From Physcomitrium patens (Eukaryota > Streptophyta > Bryopsida > Funariales > Funariaceae), in NCBI RefSeq assembly GCF_000002425.4, contig NC_037269.1:14481309-14545308 (forward strand): a stretch of 64,000 nucleotides of DNA, read 5' to 3'. The notes beneath the pieces were generated by a model that saw nothing but the letters and a program-made list of their open reading frames with translations, had not been told where the DNA came from and searched no databases. Below are positions 13,261 to 24,889 of this stretch, piece by piece. Both the position numbers and the translations under genes were made by a program. How positions within the stretch are numbered: the stretch's first letter is position 1; every line of letters starts with the position of its first letter.

Positions 13261-13545
13261 AATTATTATATTTTAACATAATCTTTGGTTATAATTTGAT
13301 ATTTTATTCTAAATAATAATAATAATAATAAAATTATAATTCTATTTTTATTTTATTTTTTAAATATTTCTATTCTAATATCTTAAAAAATAGTAATGTT
13401 ATTTAGGATATCTATGCTACATATATTGTAATCAAAATATATATTTTTAAAAAATTAACTTTATTTTTATTACTTAAAATAATACATTAAGTTTAAAAAA
13501 TAAATTTGAATAAATTTATTGTTAAATATTTAGAATTAAGGTTTT

Positions 13546-14093
13546 TATCAAAGACATGAATCTCAAAATAAAAAAATCCTTGATACACTCTTGTGTCATT
13601 GAAGAGAACTTGAAAGTTACTCAAAAGGTAATGATATATTAACTAGAATGGCTTTGCCAAAAATAAAAAAACTAGAAAGACTTGAAATAAGACTAAGGAC
13701 TAGAACGGTGTTAACAAGACTGAAGAAGGCTCTATTCTTGTCTCCATATATACTCTTAATTAGGGGCTATGTGACAATGTCCTATAGGTCCTCCAAAACA
13801 TGTTGACTTTGCTAGCTACATGTCTTAACTTGCAAGGCAAGTTATCTATGTATGTACCACATAGTTAGCTTATTCCACAAGCTACTATATGGAATAAACT
13901 TGGTCTACAAGCTACCAACATGTGATTAACTTGTTAGCCAAGTTTCTGACCTACAAACACATCTAAAGTCAAAATTGCATCTATGAAGCTTCTAGGAAGC
14001 CACATTAAAAGACTTTATGAAATTAATCTATATTTACATACTTGTACCTAATCATTTAAATAATTATTGAAGTAAATGTATATATCCATGATA
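13546..14093 (-). repeat. 3' LTR of the minus-strand gypsy copy
   Basis: 548 bp; in sense it starts TATCATGGATAT (TG decayed to TA) and ends GTCTTTGATA. It is directly preceded in sense by the purine tract AAGAAGGGGG at 14108-14099, the expected plus-strand priming site. It shares the TATA box and the TAGCTTG/CAAGCTA-type U3 words with the other LTRs. Confidence 0.75.
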
Positions 14094-14134
14094 TTAAACC
14101 CCCTTCTTGGCATGAGTTCTACAAAGAGTAGTTT

Positions 14135-14510
14135 TTATATGTTTAGGAAGTCTAAGATGCAACAAATTATATTTGCCACATATTCTAATCTTTGTTCTTT
14201 TTGAAGATGGTTGATAGGCCCTCTTAGCCATCGATAGTATCCCATATCAAGGCGAGAAGACCACCTTGTTATTTGGTCATTGTTGAAGCCTTTGTAACTT
14301 CCTTCAAATAAAATATTTGGAACATCATCTCGAGTTGTTCCTACCTCTAATAAAATCATCAAACAAGGGGAGTCTCTTCCAAGGTTGTGATACCAAACAC
14401 ATTATATCTTGCCATCTATTCGAGGAAAGACATATTGTTCTTTAAGATCTTCATCTTGATTCCATCATCTTGAAGGTTGTGACAATCATAATATTGCATC
14501 TATGAAGCTC
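14135..14510 (-). pseudogene. third ORF of the gypsy element, decayed
   Basis: Between pol and the 3' LTR. The last 75 codons (14362 to 14135) are open and read MILLEVGTTRDDVPNILFEG, then GYYRWLRGPINHLQKEQ and a final DFLNI. They align along their length with the intact third ORF at 39636-40058. Upstream, toward 14510, the frame matches HVLPRIDG but contains a stop. The function of this ORF is unknown to me. Confidence 0.7.
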
Positions 14511-14519
14511 CAACTTTTT

Positions 14520-17500
14520 TTGCTGCATTTGTAAGATTCTTTGATGGCTCCCATATGCATTCACTAATATCATATCTACACCAATGAATAAGATATTCTA
14601 ACCTATTTTGACACTACCTTGAGTCTAAGTCTTCTTCCTTTTCAAACTCTTGATTATTATCTACTTCTATAGGAGGAGGTGGCATTTGCCTTCTTCCCAA
14701 AATATTCACTGTTTTAAACAGCTCAAGAAGAAAGACGTGAAATATAGAGTGGATCTTCATAGATTTTGATAGATATAATTGATAAGCAATAGGATTGATT
14801 TATTCACAAATAGAAAAAAGTCTCAGCCTACAATAGTCCAACTTATCACAAGAACAAGTAATCTTGATATTGCGACAAAGTAACCATACCTTGTCACCTA
14901 TGTTGAATTATGGTTGTTCCTTGCGATACGCATCTACGTTGGTCTTTTGCCATCATTGAGCTTCTTTTAATTGTATCTTTATTGTTGCATGTAGCTCTGA
15001 CAAATCATTTGCTAAATCTTCCATCGCAAGATTATCAGCTTTTGAAAAGTCAAAAATATCAAGTTGTAGATGATAACCATAATTAATAAAGAAAGGTGTG
15101 TGTTGAGTAGAAAAATGTATTAAATTATTATATGCAAACTCTGCCAATGGCAAAAGAGTTGTTCAATCATCTCAATGATAGTTAATAGTACACCTCAAAT
15201 ACTATTCCAAAATATGATTCATTCATTCAGTTTGCCATCAATTTGAGGATGAAAATCCAAAAAAAGCTTTATATCTACTTTTAGAATCTTGATACAAATT
15301 GAGTTTCCCTATCCAATATAATATGCTTTGGCAATCCATAATAGCAATAGATATTGTCAATAAAAAGGTTAATTGTTTCTTCACTTGAAATAGATTTTAT
15401 ATATGGTAGAAAATGTGCTATTTTGATGAAGTGATCTACAATTACAAATATGGAATCATGTGAATCTGAGATTAGGAGATCCATAATAAAATCCATAGAA
15501 ATAAAAGACCATGATTGTTCAGGAATAGATAACAATTGAAAAAATCCATAAGGTCTTTGGCAAGGAGTTTTGGATCTTAAACAAGTATTACATGATTGTA
15601 TAAAGTCTTTTATTACCTTCCATGTTTGGAGCCACCAAAAATCTCTTGATATAAGCTCTAAAGTCTTGTTGTATCCAAAATATTCTACTACTGAAAAGAC
15701 ATGACATACTTGAAGAACATGTAAATGTGTTTCTCTTTCTAAAACATATAGGCATCCATTGAAATAAAGAAGATTGTTCTTGAACTTGAACTTTGAAATA
15801 TCATAAGACTTAAAAGAAAATTCTTGATATCATGAATAAGAGGATCAGAGGACATATATAATTGAATTTGCTTGATAAGGATTGAATCAACAATCAATAT
15901 TAATTTTATTGCTTGAAGATGAAAATGCTCGGTCTTCAGGAAATTTTTTCTTTGTTGATCAAAAGATGCATCTCTTTCTTTTGGTGTAAGATAAGAATGT
16001 CTAGAAAGGGCATTTGATAGACTTTATTTTTTTTTGGATTGATAACTAATCTTGAAATTGAAGCTTGATAAAGACATGCTCCAATGGATTTGATGACACT
16101 TCAAAATATGTGTTGATATGAAGTACTTGAGGTTCTTATGATCTGTATATACAATAAGAGGACTTGAAACGCCTTCTACATAATGACGCCATTCTTGAAA
16201 TGAATCCACAATAGCAAAGAGCACTTTGTCATGGATCTCATAATTAATTTTGGGTGCTAAAAATTTCGTGGAATGAAAAGCTACTATGTGGAGTTTATCA
16301 TTTATTTCCATTTGTGACAACACGGCACTCATAGCAAAGTCTAACACGTTTGTTTCTATAAAAAATTCCTTAAAAAAGTCAATACTATACAAGATTGGTG
16401 CAGAAGTAAATTCTTTCTTAAAGCATCAAATGATACTTTTATTTTTTTATTCTACTTAAGTTCGTCTTTACAAGTTAAACGTATAAGTGGAGCTAAAATT
16501 TGAAAAAAAATTCTTGATGAAGATTCGATAGTAATTAGCAAAGCCTAAAAAGCATTGCATATTTCGAACTGTTCTTAAAATCTTCTAATTTATGATAATT
16601 TGGACCTTCTTGGGATCCATCATAAGGCTTTCATTGGAAATGATGTATCTTAAAAAGTCAACTTGAGTAGTGTAGAATACATACTTTTCTAACTTGGCAT
16701 ATAATCATGTATCTTAAAGTTTCTATAGTACACGATAAATATAAAGTACATATTCTTCTATATTTTTAGAATAGATTAAAATATCATCTAAATAGCAAGC
16801 AACAAAATCATCTAGAAACTCACAAAATATATCATTCATAAGATGTTGAAAAGCGATCAATGCATTCATGAGTCCAAAAGGCATGACATTATATTCAAAA
16901 TATCGATACCCAGTTTGAAAAGCAGTCTTTTATTTATCTCCTTCTTTGATATAAACTAAGTTGTATGCTCTTTGTAGATTTATTTTGATATAGATCTTTG
17001 CTTAATTGAGTTAGTCAAGAAGTCTTGAAATCAAAGGCAAAGGATACCTATTCTTCATGGTGATCTTATTGAATCCTTGATAATTCACACACATCCACAA
17101 AGATCTGTCTTTCTTCTTCACAAATAAGATGGAAGTTTTGGCTGGGGATTTAGAATGGCGTATGAAGTTCTTTGCCAAGTTTTTATCAATGTATTCTTTT
17201 AATGTAACCAACTCATTCTACGATAAGCTGTAGATTGGTCCGAATAGTGGTTAAAGTCCTTCTTATAAATCAATTGAACAATCATAAGGTCAATGCTCTA
17301 GAAGAATATCTACATTCTTTATTTCAAAAATGTCTTGGAATTCTTAATATTGACTAAGAATACTACTTGACTTTTTTTGACCATTGGAAATTGGCATATC
17401 ATATATAGAAAAAGATCATCTTTTTCATCATGCAGCATGCACAAAAGCTCTTGCACCTTTCAATAAAGGTTTGGAAGTACTAGACTTTTATATTTCTACT

Positions 17501-17940
17501 TTGCTAATTCAATCTTGGATTATACTACTAAAAAAATTAAGATTATGAAAAATCCAATCTATATGAGGATTATATTTTTTTAGCCATGATAATCCTAAAA
17601 TAACTAGAGTGGAGGAAGATCTTATTATATTAAATACTACTATTCTTTTATGATCTTTAATTGTTACATCTAAAGAAATAGTCTTATGAGTAACATTTTC
17701 AGAAGACAACAAACAACTATTTATGACTTCTATATGTACGGATTTAGTTTTTTTGATTAAAGAGATTTTTTGATTTTTGACAAAATCTCCTACTATAAAA
17801 CAGGCTGAGGCTCCTAAATCTATTAAGACAAGGACTTTGTGATTTTTAGGTCCTAAATACATATCTAATGTAAAACAAGATGAGGGGACTGAGGAGAGAA
17901 TAAGACCTTTACTAGATGTTTTACATGATTCTAGCCGCAT
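14520..17940 (-). pseudogene. pol (PR-RT-RNaseH-IN-chromodomain), decayed
   Basis: Open blocks in order from 17940 leftwards. Protease 17940-17509: catalytic triplet changed to DLG in VLIDLGASACF. RT near 17211-17011 ([21 protein letters not shown]), with a YLDD motif further on near 16790. RNase H 16392-16024 (VLDFAMSAVLSQM, YTDHKNL). Integrase core 15535-15281 (SMDFIMDL, RETQF) and 15153-14953 (PLAEFAYNNLIH). A chromodomain trace lies around 14530-14680. Stops and frameshifts separate every block. The pol start is an ATG at 17940, one base back in frame from the gag stop. Confidence 0.75.
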
Positions 17941-17945
17941 GGTTC

Positions 17946-18194
17946 CTAATGTAGTTGGAGAAACTTGTTTTTTGATACATTATCTTCTTTGGTAATTGTG
18001 CTCCTCAATTTATAATTGTGTTGCTTCTTTAGACAATGTTGAGTACTGTGCTTGGCTTCTCTAGAATATAAACACAAACCCTCTTGGCAACGTCGAGTCT
18101 TTTCTTGTTCTATGAGAGTTTTAAAACATATCGTATCAATTTGCATTGATTCCGACCTTGATGAATACTATTCAAAAAACTTTGAAGCTTCCGC
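17946..18194 (-). pseudogene. gag C-terminus with damaged zinc knuckle
   Basis: Sense reading includes MQIDTICFKTL and LCLYSREAKHSTQHC, a CX2CX4HX4C knuckle in which the second Cys has become Ser. It ends LQLH and TAG at 17946-17948, and pol resumes in the -1 frame (ATG at 17940). The upstream part of gag continues beyond the inserted element, at 19849-20652. Confidence 0.65.
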
Positions 18195-19848
18195 TGTCAT
18201 GATGTGACATGGATAACAAGTGAAAGGGTAAAAAAAATATCATGTTTTGAGGATCTCACTTCAAAAATATTGTAGCAAATTATCTTGGAAAAATAGATAT
18301 TAGTCAAAGGGTAGAAAAATTAAAGGTGCTAATACTGCCTTTTTACAAATTATGCTTCTATTTACTTTGTAAGGCCATAAATAAGACAAAACAAGGTAGA
18401 TTAGAAAAATAAAGGATGTAGGCATATGTAGGGAGGATTTAGGAGTGCAAAGTAGTAAAAATTACCTCAAGAAGACGAAAGTTGATACCCGAATTGGACC
18501 GGTTATGAACTTAGGTCGAAATCAGACCCCAAGGCACAAAACCATGCTCTGACGGCGACTCAAGGACTCTTTGGCAGATTGGAGAGTGGGATTTGATAGA
18601 AGATTAGATAGGATTTCTATAGGCATTGATTTTGGGTGATTTGGAGTTGATATGACTTTGTAAGAGCTTTGCAAAGTCAAGGATTGTTTCGGAAGACTTG
18701 GGTTTTAAAAAATAAAATAGGGTTTACATTTTGGATGATTTCAAGAGTTTTGTAATAGATCTACCGGTGAAATTTTGTAGGTTTATGGTTATAGTTGTGT
18801 TTAATATGTATTATGAATTTGAGATTGATCTAACGGTTGAATTGAGGAATATTGAGGTTTAAGTGGGTCAAGATCTCAGAAAGTAGAATTTTAAGTTCAA
18901 TAGGAATTTTTGAGATTTCTTGCAATCTATTGGTTGGATTGGAGTGAAACTTATGTGAGAGGATATTAAACTTGTTTTTCTATGTGTATGAGGATTTTGA
19001 GATCAATCGAATAGTACAAAAGAGAGATATTGGCTCTAGAAGATTGGCATCAAGATTGGAGAAGGAGGCCGGCCAATATCCGAGCATATTTTTGAAGATA
19101 TCGTCAATTTGGTAACTCCGATCCTTATCAATTTTTTTGTACTTGTTTTTAACTTATTTGTTTTAGAAGTATGAAAAATTTGAGTTAAGATCAACGGTTT
19201 ATTCATTAGTTATTGAAGTTTAAATCTGTTATAGGAATTATTAGGATTTGGTTTAGGATTTGTTTAGGATTTGATTTGGGATTTAGGATTTGGATTAGGG
19301 TTTGATTTAGGATTTAGGGTTTCATTAGGATTTTATTTAGGGTTTATGGTTTGGATTAGGATTTGGTTTAGGGTTTAGAATTTGGATAGGATTTGATTTA
19401 GGGTTTAGGATTTGGATTAGGATTTGGTTAGGGTTTGATTTAGGGTTTAGGATTTGGTTTAGGGTTTGATTTGGATTTGGTTTAGGATTTGGTTGGAGTT
19501 TGATTTAGGATTTAGGATTTTATTAGGATTTAAGATTCAATTAGTTTTGGCCTAAAGTTTGAATGAAGTTCAATAGGATTTTAACTAGAATTAAATTAAG
19601 ATTGAATTGAGATGTATTTGAATGACATTTGTGCTCTTTCTAATGTTTCTTTAAAAATTCCTATTGTTTATTTGAAATTTCTTTGAGGTTTTTTTAAATT
19701 TGATTAAACTTGCTTAGTATTATTATAATCTAATTAAAGCATTGTTAGTATTCTATTAGAATTAGGATTTTGTTATTGCAATTTCCATTCTTCCTTCTAC
19801 AGCCAGGTGCCCGGAGCATTCTCATGCAAGACTTCACGTATTACGATG
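18195..19848 (+). mobile_element. 1.65-kb TG-ended element inserted in gag
   Basis: Begins TGTCATGATGTGACATG and ends CACGTATTACGATG, flanked by CCGC (18191-18194 and 19849-19852), a 4-bp target duplication. The start matches the fold-back element at 42673 (TGTCGTGTTGTAACACG) at most of 17 positions. The last 50 nt or so match the fold-back's end (TTCTACA, GCCC, TTCTC, GCAAGA, CACGTA). No protein coding seen. A solo LTR or a non-autonomous LTR/TIR element are both possible. Its right third is a degenerate TTTAGGG/GGATTT tract. Confidence 0.65.
19240..19535 (+). repeat. degenerate telomere-like TTTAGGG/TTTAGGA repeat tract
   Basis: About 300 nt of irregular 7-13-nt units built from GGATTT, GGTTTAGG and TTTAGGG words on the plus strand, lying inside the TG-ended element. 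The heptamer TTTAGGG is the common plant telomere repeat, but perfect tandem units are rare here, so simple expansion of a local motif is as likely as a telomeric origin. Confidence 0.6.
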
Positions 19849-20652
19849 CCGCCATTAATTGACTTGTTCATCTCCTGCCAAGTCTTTATTCTTAATGCCT
19901 TTTAAATAATTGATTGTTACATGCAATGGCTCAAGCAATAAATTGTTCCAAAAATACTATTTTTGATATTATTAATAACCAATATTTGACACTATCCTTT
20001 AATCTATATCAAAATTTATTGATGAGTGCTTTGTCATTCCAATCCACATTGCAAGTAAGGTTTTAGAATTCAACAATATATGTGGTAGCTGATCATGATC
20101 CTTGTCGTAAAGATAAAAGTTTGGTCTGTGCTACTCATTCTCGATTACTTTCTTTGAATGTTATCGTCAACACTTTTAGAAATGAATTCAAATCATAAAG
20201 GAGTCGCAAATCTTTTTCCATTAAAGGTGCAAACCAAGAAAAAACACTTCATGATAGAAGTGCACCTATGAATCCAACTTAAGTAAATCCATTAGGATAT
20301 TGAAAAAGTACAATCATAGGTAAAGTGCGACTTGTTGCAAAAATCCTCAAAATTTTGATCTTGTTTGATCATTCTTATAAATAATACTAATCTTTATCCT
20401 TGTCATATTTGTAGAATCAAAATTCCGTGGATTTGGTTGTGAGGTTGATTTACTTGCTTCTTTCAATTGTACAACTTTTTGCTGCAGACTCTCAACTTCT
20501 TCCATAGGTGTAGGTATAGTACCTCCATGATTCACCTTAGAAATACGTGAAATTTTCACTCTAAGAGTATTGATAAGCTCATGAAGATCTACAATAGTTG
20601 CAAATCTATTCTCACTTCTGCTAGATGTAGCGTCCACAATCTTTCCTTCCAT
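19849..20652 (-). pseudogene. gag N-terminal half, decayed
   Basis: Sense start ATG at 20652 (MEGKIVDATSSRSENRFATI), continuing through a coiled-coil-like VESLQQKVVQLKEASK to NDQTRSKF. There a TGA (20349-20347) sits at the position where several other copies also have TGA. Beyond it the frame is broken but recognisable down to 19850, where the sequence matches the gag of the copy at 46700. Together with 17946-18194 this is the whole gag, split by the inserted element. Confidence 0.65.
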
Positions 20653-20878
20653 AGGGAACTCAAACAAATCCAAAACGTTAAATTAGAGGAGGGTAATCCA
20701 CAATTTCTAATAAAATTTTTGACAAAGAGAGATAATCCACTTTTTTTAAGAAAAGATCAATGTTAGAAAATAAGATTTTTTTTGTTTAAAAGGTAGGTAG
20801 TCCAAAATCTTCAAAACACAACAATAGAAGTGGAATAATCTACTCACTTCTAAAATAAGATAAAAAATAGTTGCTAGC

Positions 20879-20889
20879 ACTCTTGTCAA
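20879..20889 (-). promoter_or_regulatory. self-complementary primer-binding site
   Basis: Sense TTGACAAGAGT, two bases after the LTR end (20892). It is exactly complementary to sense ACTCTTGTCAA at 21067-21057 inside the same LTR, which begins 31 nt after the first T of the TATA (21098). Confidence 0.7.
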
Positions 20890-20891
20890 AC

Positions 20892-21409
20892 TATCAAGGA
20901 CATGAATCTTGAAGAAAGAGACTCCTCGATACACTCTTGTATCACTGAAGAGAACTAGAAAGTCACTTAAAAGGTAATATAATATTAACTATAATGGCTT
21001 TACAAAAAACAAGAAGACTAGAAAGTCTTGAAACAAGAGTAAGGACTAGAACGGTGTTGACAAGAGTGAAGAAGGCTTCATTCTTACCTCCATATATACT
21101 CTTAACTAGGAACTAGATGGTGATGTCCTATATGACCTTCAAAACATGTTGACTTTGCTGGCCACATGTCTTAACTTGCAAGGCAAGTTATCTATATATG
21201 TGCCACATGGTTAGCTTGTTCCACAAGCTACCAACATGTAGTTAACTTATTAGCCAAGTTTTTGACCTACAAATACATGTAAAGTCAAAACCGCATCTAT
21301 AAAACTTCTAGGAAGCTTCATTATAAGACTTTATGAAATTAATCTATATTTATCTACTTGTACTTAATTATATAAGTAATTATTGAAGTAAATGTTTGTA
21401 TCCATAATA
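20892..21409 (-). repeat. 5' LTR of the minus-strand gypsy copy
   Basis: 518 bp, sense start TATTATGGATAC, sense end GTCCTTGATA. TATA at 21098-21090 is followed by the 11-mer complementary to the primer-binding site. It is homologous over its length with the LTR at 13546-14093. Confidence 0.75.
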
Positions 21410-21633
21410 GGTAATCACTTTCTTTTATTCATATATATAATTCTTTTATAATCTTTGATTTTTTTTGTTAATACTATGTATTCTTTTTTTCCATCTAATT
21501 AATTAATTTTGATTAGGTGTAAAAAAATGATATATATAAAAATGTGTTGTATGTATGTATACATCTATAGTTGCATGGTTTGATTTCTTGTAGTACTTTA
21601 AGCTTTTTATAGTCATGTATTGACTTATAGTTC

Positions 21634-21664
<31 letters not shown>

Positions 21665-22499
21665 CATATTATTTCTCTCTTACATCAAGTGATATTTCAT
21701 TATTTTTTATAAATTTTTTGTTATGTACTTAAATAATTTAGTCAACTAAAATTAGATTATATTTTATTGACATTTTATTAATTTTATATTTTTAAACTTA
21801 ATATATTTTACATGGTTATAATTGTTAGATATTAGAATATGAACATTTCAACATTATAAAAAAATTAAATATTTATAATTATAAATTTAAAAAAATTATA
21901 ATTTACAAATATCACATTATATTACAAAAGTATTTTAGATTATTTACAAAGAGCCAATAGTAATATTCTAGTTAAAAATTAATTTGGTAAATTCACATAC
22001 ACAAAATTTATATAATATAATAATATTATTTTCTTAAACATTTATTAAAGAAATTTTTATGATCTATGAATTATCTGAAACAATTAAAGTTAGTGTAAAT
22101 GTTTTGTATATATATATATATATATATATTTGTAATATATTATTTACTTAATAAATCAAAAAAATATTGAAATTGTATTAAATAAAATGTACAAGCTTAC
22201 ACTCTAAAGTTGTTGAAAGTTGTGCAAGAATCAAATCTGAACAAAATATTTTTCTTATTGATAAATAAATATCCAAATGAAATCTAAACAACATAATTAC
22301 AATATTACCTAATCTTTATATTAAAGTTGTTAAAAAAAAAATACTACCCAATAGAATAGTAGAAGTTTGTAAAAGAGGAAATCACCCTTGGAAAAAAAAA
22401 TGATTAGAGGATGTAACAAGTAAAGTGAGCATGACATGTTTGGAAGAACCAAAAAATGCAACATTTTCCAAAGAAAGAAAGAAAGAAATCATCCCTTAA
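21410..22499. other. AT-rich spacer with (TA)n tracts
   Basis: No gene seen. TA microsatellites lie at about 21632-21661 and 22108-22131. A GAAA tandem (AAAGAAAGAAAGAAA) lies near 22470. Confidence 0.5.
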
Positions 22500-23223
22500 A
22501 AAGTCTTTAAAACTTTTTTCTCTATAAAAACCACTGCCGTAGCCTACTCGTGACCACTATTAAATACTAAAGTTCAGAAAATCAAAAAGAGTCTAACATA
22601 GGCATCACTAAAAAAAAGATTAAGTAGCATGTGTTTTCACTTTCAGTGCCACCCCTTTATTGTCTTCATCTCATCTATAGTAAAAGATAAAGCTAAGTTA
22701 TGCGAAGCTTCCTCGAAGCACCCGAGTTATCTCCAGTTGACTCGGGCGAAGTGGAAATAGTTTAGAAAACAAATGGCAGGAATAGTGAGTAAGCACCAAT
22801 AAGATTATCACCCAATTTTAGGGTTTAGTGGGGTTGCATAGCTACTCGTGGCCACCGCGGGTCGGAAACGAGCGGCACGAGCAAGTGGGTGGTGGTGGAG
22901 TCGCAGCGAGAGAGAGAGACCAGTCTCGGGCAACTTCGCCGCGTCTGGCGTTCAATGACTTCCTTCATGCTCTCACTCTCGCTCTTACTCTCCTGCTAGT
23001 GGCGAGCTCGTGGTCGCGACGCTTGCTTTCTGCACATTTAGCTCGGTCGGGGCACGTAGCTCGCAGCGGAGAAGCTAGAGAGGTTTGGATCGTTCCTGGT
23101 GGAAAAGTTTCCGTTGCGTTGTATCGGCAAGAGTGTGGGTGAGGATTGTGGGGCGAGAGAAGAAAGTGTTGTTGGGGTGGGAGGGGGAGTCGCTGGTGGG
23201 ATTGAGAGCGAGGTTACATCGTC
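22500..23223 (+). promoter_or_regulatory. presumed promoter and 5' leader of the VAMP gene
   Basis: CTCTATAAAAACC at about 22520-22532 is a good TATA-box candidate. Composition changes from AT-rich to GC-rich and CpG-rich by 22690-22830. The ATG is about 700 nt downstream, so the leader is long or contains an intron. A strong donor-like GTGAGT (22785-22790) and a pyrimidine-rich acceptor-like site ending TTTAG (about 23041) could bound a 5'-UTR intron. This is inference; no splice site can be proven here. Confidence 0.4.
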
Positions 23224-23940
23224 ATGGGGGACGCGAGACTTATCTATAGTTTTGTGGCGAGGGGGACCACTGTTCTGGCGGAGCATGCGATCTACGCCGG
23301 GAACTTCAGCCAGATTGCGGTGCAGTGCCTTCTGAAGTTGCCGGCCGGGACTAGCAAGCAGACGTACGTGATGGATCGTCACACGTTCAACTTTTTCGTT
23401 GAGAACGGGTTCACGTTTCTGGTCGTGGCCGAGGAGGCGCTCGGCCGCTTGATTCCGTTCGCGTTCTTGGAGCGCGTTAAGGATGACTTTAAGCATCATT
23501 ACCAAGGAGGGAGGGCCGACCTCGCTGTGTCGCACAGCCTCGACGCTGAGTTCGGGCCCAAGCTGAAGGAGCACATGGATTTTTGCATGGAGAATCCGGA
23601 GGAGATTAAGAAGATCTCGCGAATCAAGTCTCAGGTTGCGGAGGTGAAAGGGATTATGATGGAGAATATTGACAAGGTGCTGGACCGCAGCGACAAGATA
23701 GACCTTCTGGTGGACAGGACGACCCACCTTCAATCAAGCGCTGCCGAATACCAACGTGCAGGGGTCAGGATTCGGCGTAGATTGTGGTGGCAACACTTTA
23801 GGCTCAAGTTACTTGTCCTGCTCCTGATTGTCGTTGTGGCCTTCATCATATACCTCTCAATCTGCCGAGGTTTCATATGCCACAATCCAGCAGTTCCCGG
23901 CACTCCGCCTGCGCCCGGCACTCCACCTGGTCCATTGTAA
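23224..23940 (+). CDS. VAMP72-type R-SNARE (longin, SNARE motif, TM anchor)
   Basis: A 238-residue protein encoded without interruption. Residues 1-110 are a longin domain (starts MGDARLIYSFVARGTTVLAE; later AFLERVKDDF), which in this family regulates folding and localisation. Residues about 130-190 are the R-SNARE coiled coil, with VKGIMMENIDKVLDRSDKI; R155 sits at the zero layer. Residues 195-214 are a single hydrophobic tail anchor, with basic residues just before it (RIRRRLWWQHFRLK). VAMP72 proteins are green-lineage vesicle SNAREs that pair with plasma-membrane Q-SNAREs in secretion and cell-plate formation. Two oddities: the gene is intronless, whereas plant VAMP7-type genes usually have several exons, and after the anchor a Pro-rich tail (residues 219-238, two GTPP repeats) extends the usual short luminal end. 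Strongly GC-rich and CpG-rich against the AT-rich surroundings. It could be an expressed retrocopy, but the reading frame is intact. Confidence 0.93.
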   Translation: MGDARLIYSFVARGTTVLAEHAIYAGNFSQIAVQCLLKLPAGTSKQTYVMDRHTFNFFVENGFTFLVVAEEALGRLIPFAFLERVKDDFKHHYQGGRADLAVSHSLDAEFGPKLKEHMDFCMENPEEIKKISRIKSQVAEVKGIMMENIDKVLDRSDKIDLLVDRTTHLQSSAAEYQRAGVRIRRRLWWQHFRLKLLVLLLIVVVAFIIYLSICRGFICHNPAVPGTPPAPGTPPGPL

Positions 23941-24660
23941 ACTTTTAGTTAGGGGTAGTACTCTACCGAACTGGTTCTTTCACTCAACATTTTACGAAGT
24001 GTTACTTGCTCTGCTAGAAGCTTATGATACCGATCTTAACCTTGCAAGGATGTGTGAAACTGTAGAACTCTCTAAGAGTTTGCAGCTTAGTTTGGTATTC
24101 GATCACCCCAATTCATAGCCTCTTCTACAATCAGACGCCCATGGTAGCTAATAGAAAATTCCCCTCAGCTTCTCGCGAAAAAAACCAATCCTCGGAATAA
24201 CTAGGACCGATCAAGATCAGCTGATTAGGGGCAGAACGATACAATCCGGTGTCGGCAGTTGTCAGTTCTCTTCAGCGACGTGGTCAGAAGTTGGTTGCAG
24301 CAGCAGCAGCCCTCGACATTGAATCCTTGGAGAAACAAATTGAGCGAAACAGTTTTAGGGTTAAAACAGATGCTCCGGCGGTGTAGAGTAGGGCTGGCGT
24401 TGAATCTGTCGATGCATCGAGCGATTCGAATCTTTGAAACAGTTCAACTGCAATTCACACTTCCGATGTTCTCGGCCGGAGGATTCTAGATGCTGGCATC
24501 GACGCCAAATGGACTGGATCTGGATCTGGACCTTTTAATGAATACATGTCTGTTTTATCTGCACAAAGTGGGTATTTTCTTCCACGATGGATCTCGTGTT
24601 GTATGGCTGGTTGTGCAACTTGGATTGCATGTTTGATTGTAGAGTTGTGGAGGTTGAACT
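23941..24660 (+). other. 3' flank of the VAMP gene (probable 3' UTR)
   Basis: GC content stays raised for about 600-700 nt after the stop, then falls to background near 24660, so the transcript probably ends in this stretch. No canonical AATAAA was found; near-matches such as AATGAA (about 24538) exist. Short ORFs here (24259-24489, for example) show no motif and are probably not coding. Confidence 0.4.
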
Positions 24661-24889
24661 GATCAGAGAAAAACCACTAAAAATTGTTGAATTGTTCAAT
24701 TGATGTTATGCTATTTGCATTATTTTCCTTTCTTTTCTTTGTCTTTTTGAAAATATGGTATGCTAAATTTTATATTTCCTTTTCTATTTCAACATTCATT
24801 GAGTGCTTACTGATTTATCAGTACTTCGATTTATTTGGTACATGTGGTCACCAACATAATTTCAAAAATTCATATAATAGACTACAAAA
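24661..24889. other. spacer
   Basis: Return to AT-rich DNA between the VAMP island and a copia remnant. Nothing identified. Confidence 0.4.

Larger units (their letters stand above)
13546..21409 (-). mobile_element. decayed gypsy chromovirus, minus strand, two LTRs
   Basis: Whole element on the minus strand: 5' LTR 20892-21409, PBS-like site 20879-20889, leader, gag (20652 leftwards), pol, third ORF, polypurine tract 14099-14108 and 3' LTR 13546-14093. It is interrupted inside gag by the 1.65-kb element at 18195-19848. All coding regions carry many stops and frameshifts. I find no matching 5-bp target duplication (GTTTT against GGTAA on the plus strand), so it is old, or one edge is rearranged. 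Confidence 0.8.

Noticed and set aside
19240..19535. True interstitial telomere or chromosome-fusion site.
   Set aside because: Units are irregular, perfect TTTAGGG tandems are rare, and the tract is internal to a bounded element.
22828..23142. 105-codon ORF upstream of the VAMP start as an extra protein or extended N-terminus.
   Set aside because: It is in a different frame from VAMP, and the longin domain starts naturally at 23224. It could at most be an upstream ORF, which I cannot support.
23038..23921. Long antisense and alternative-frame ORFs over the VAMP gene (231-aa minus-strand ORF and others).
   Set aside because: They are shadows of the GC-rich SNARE coding frame and show no motifs.
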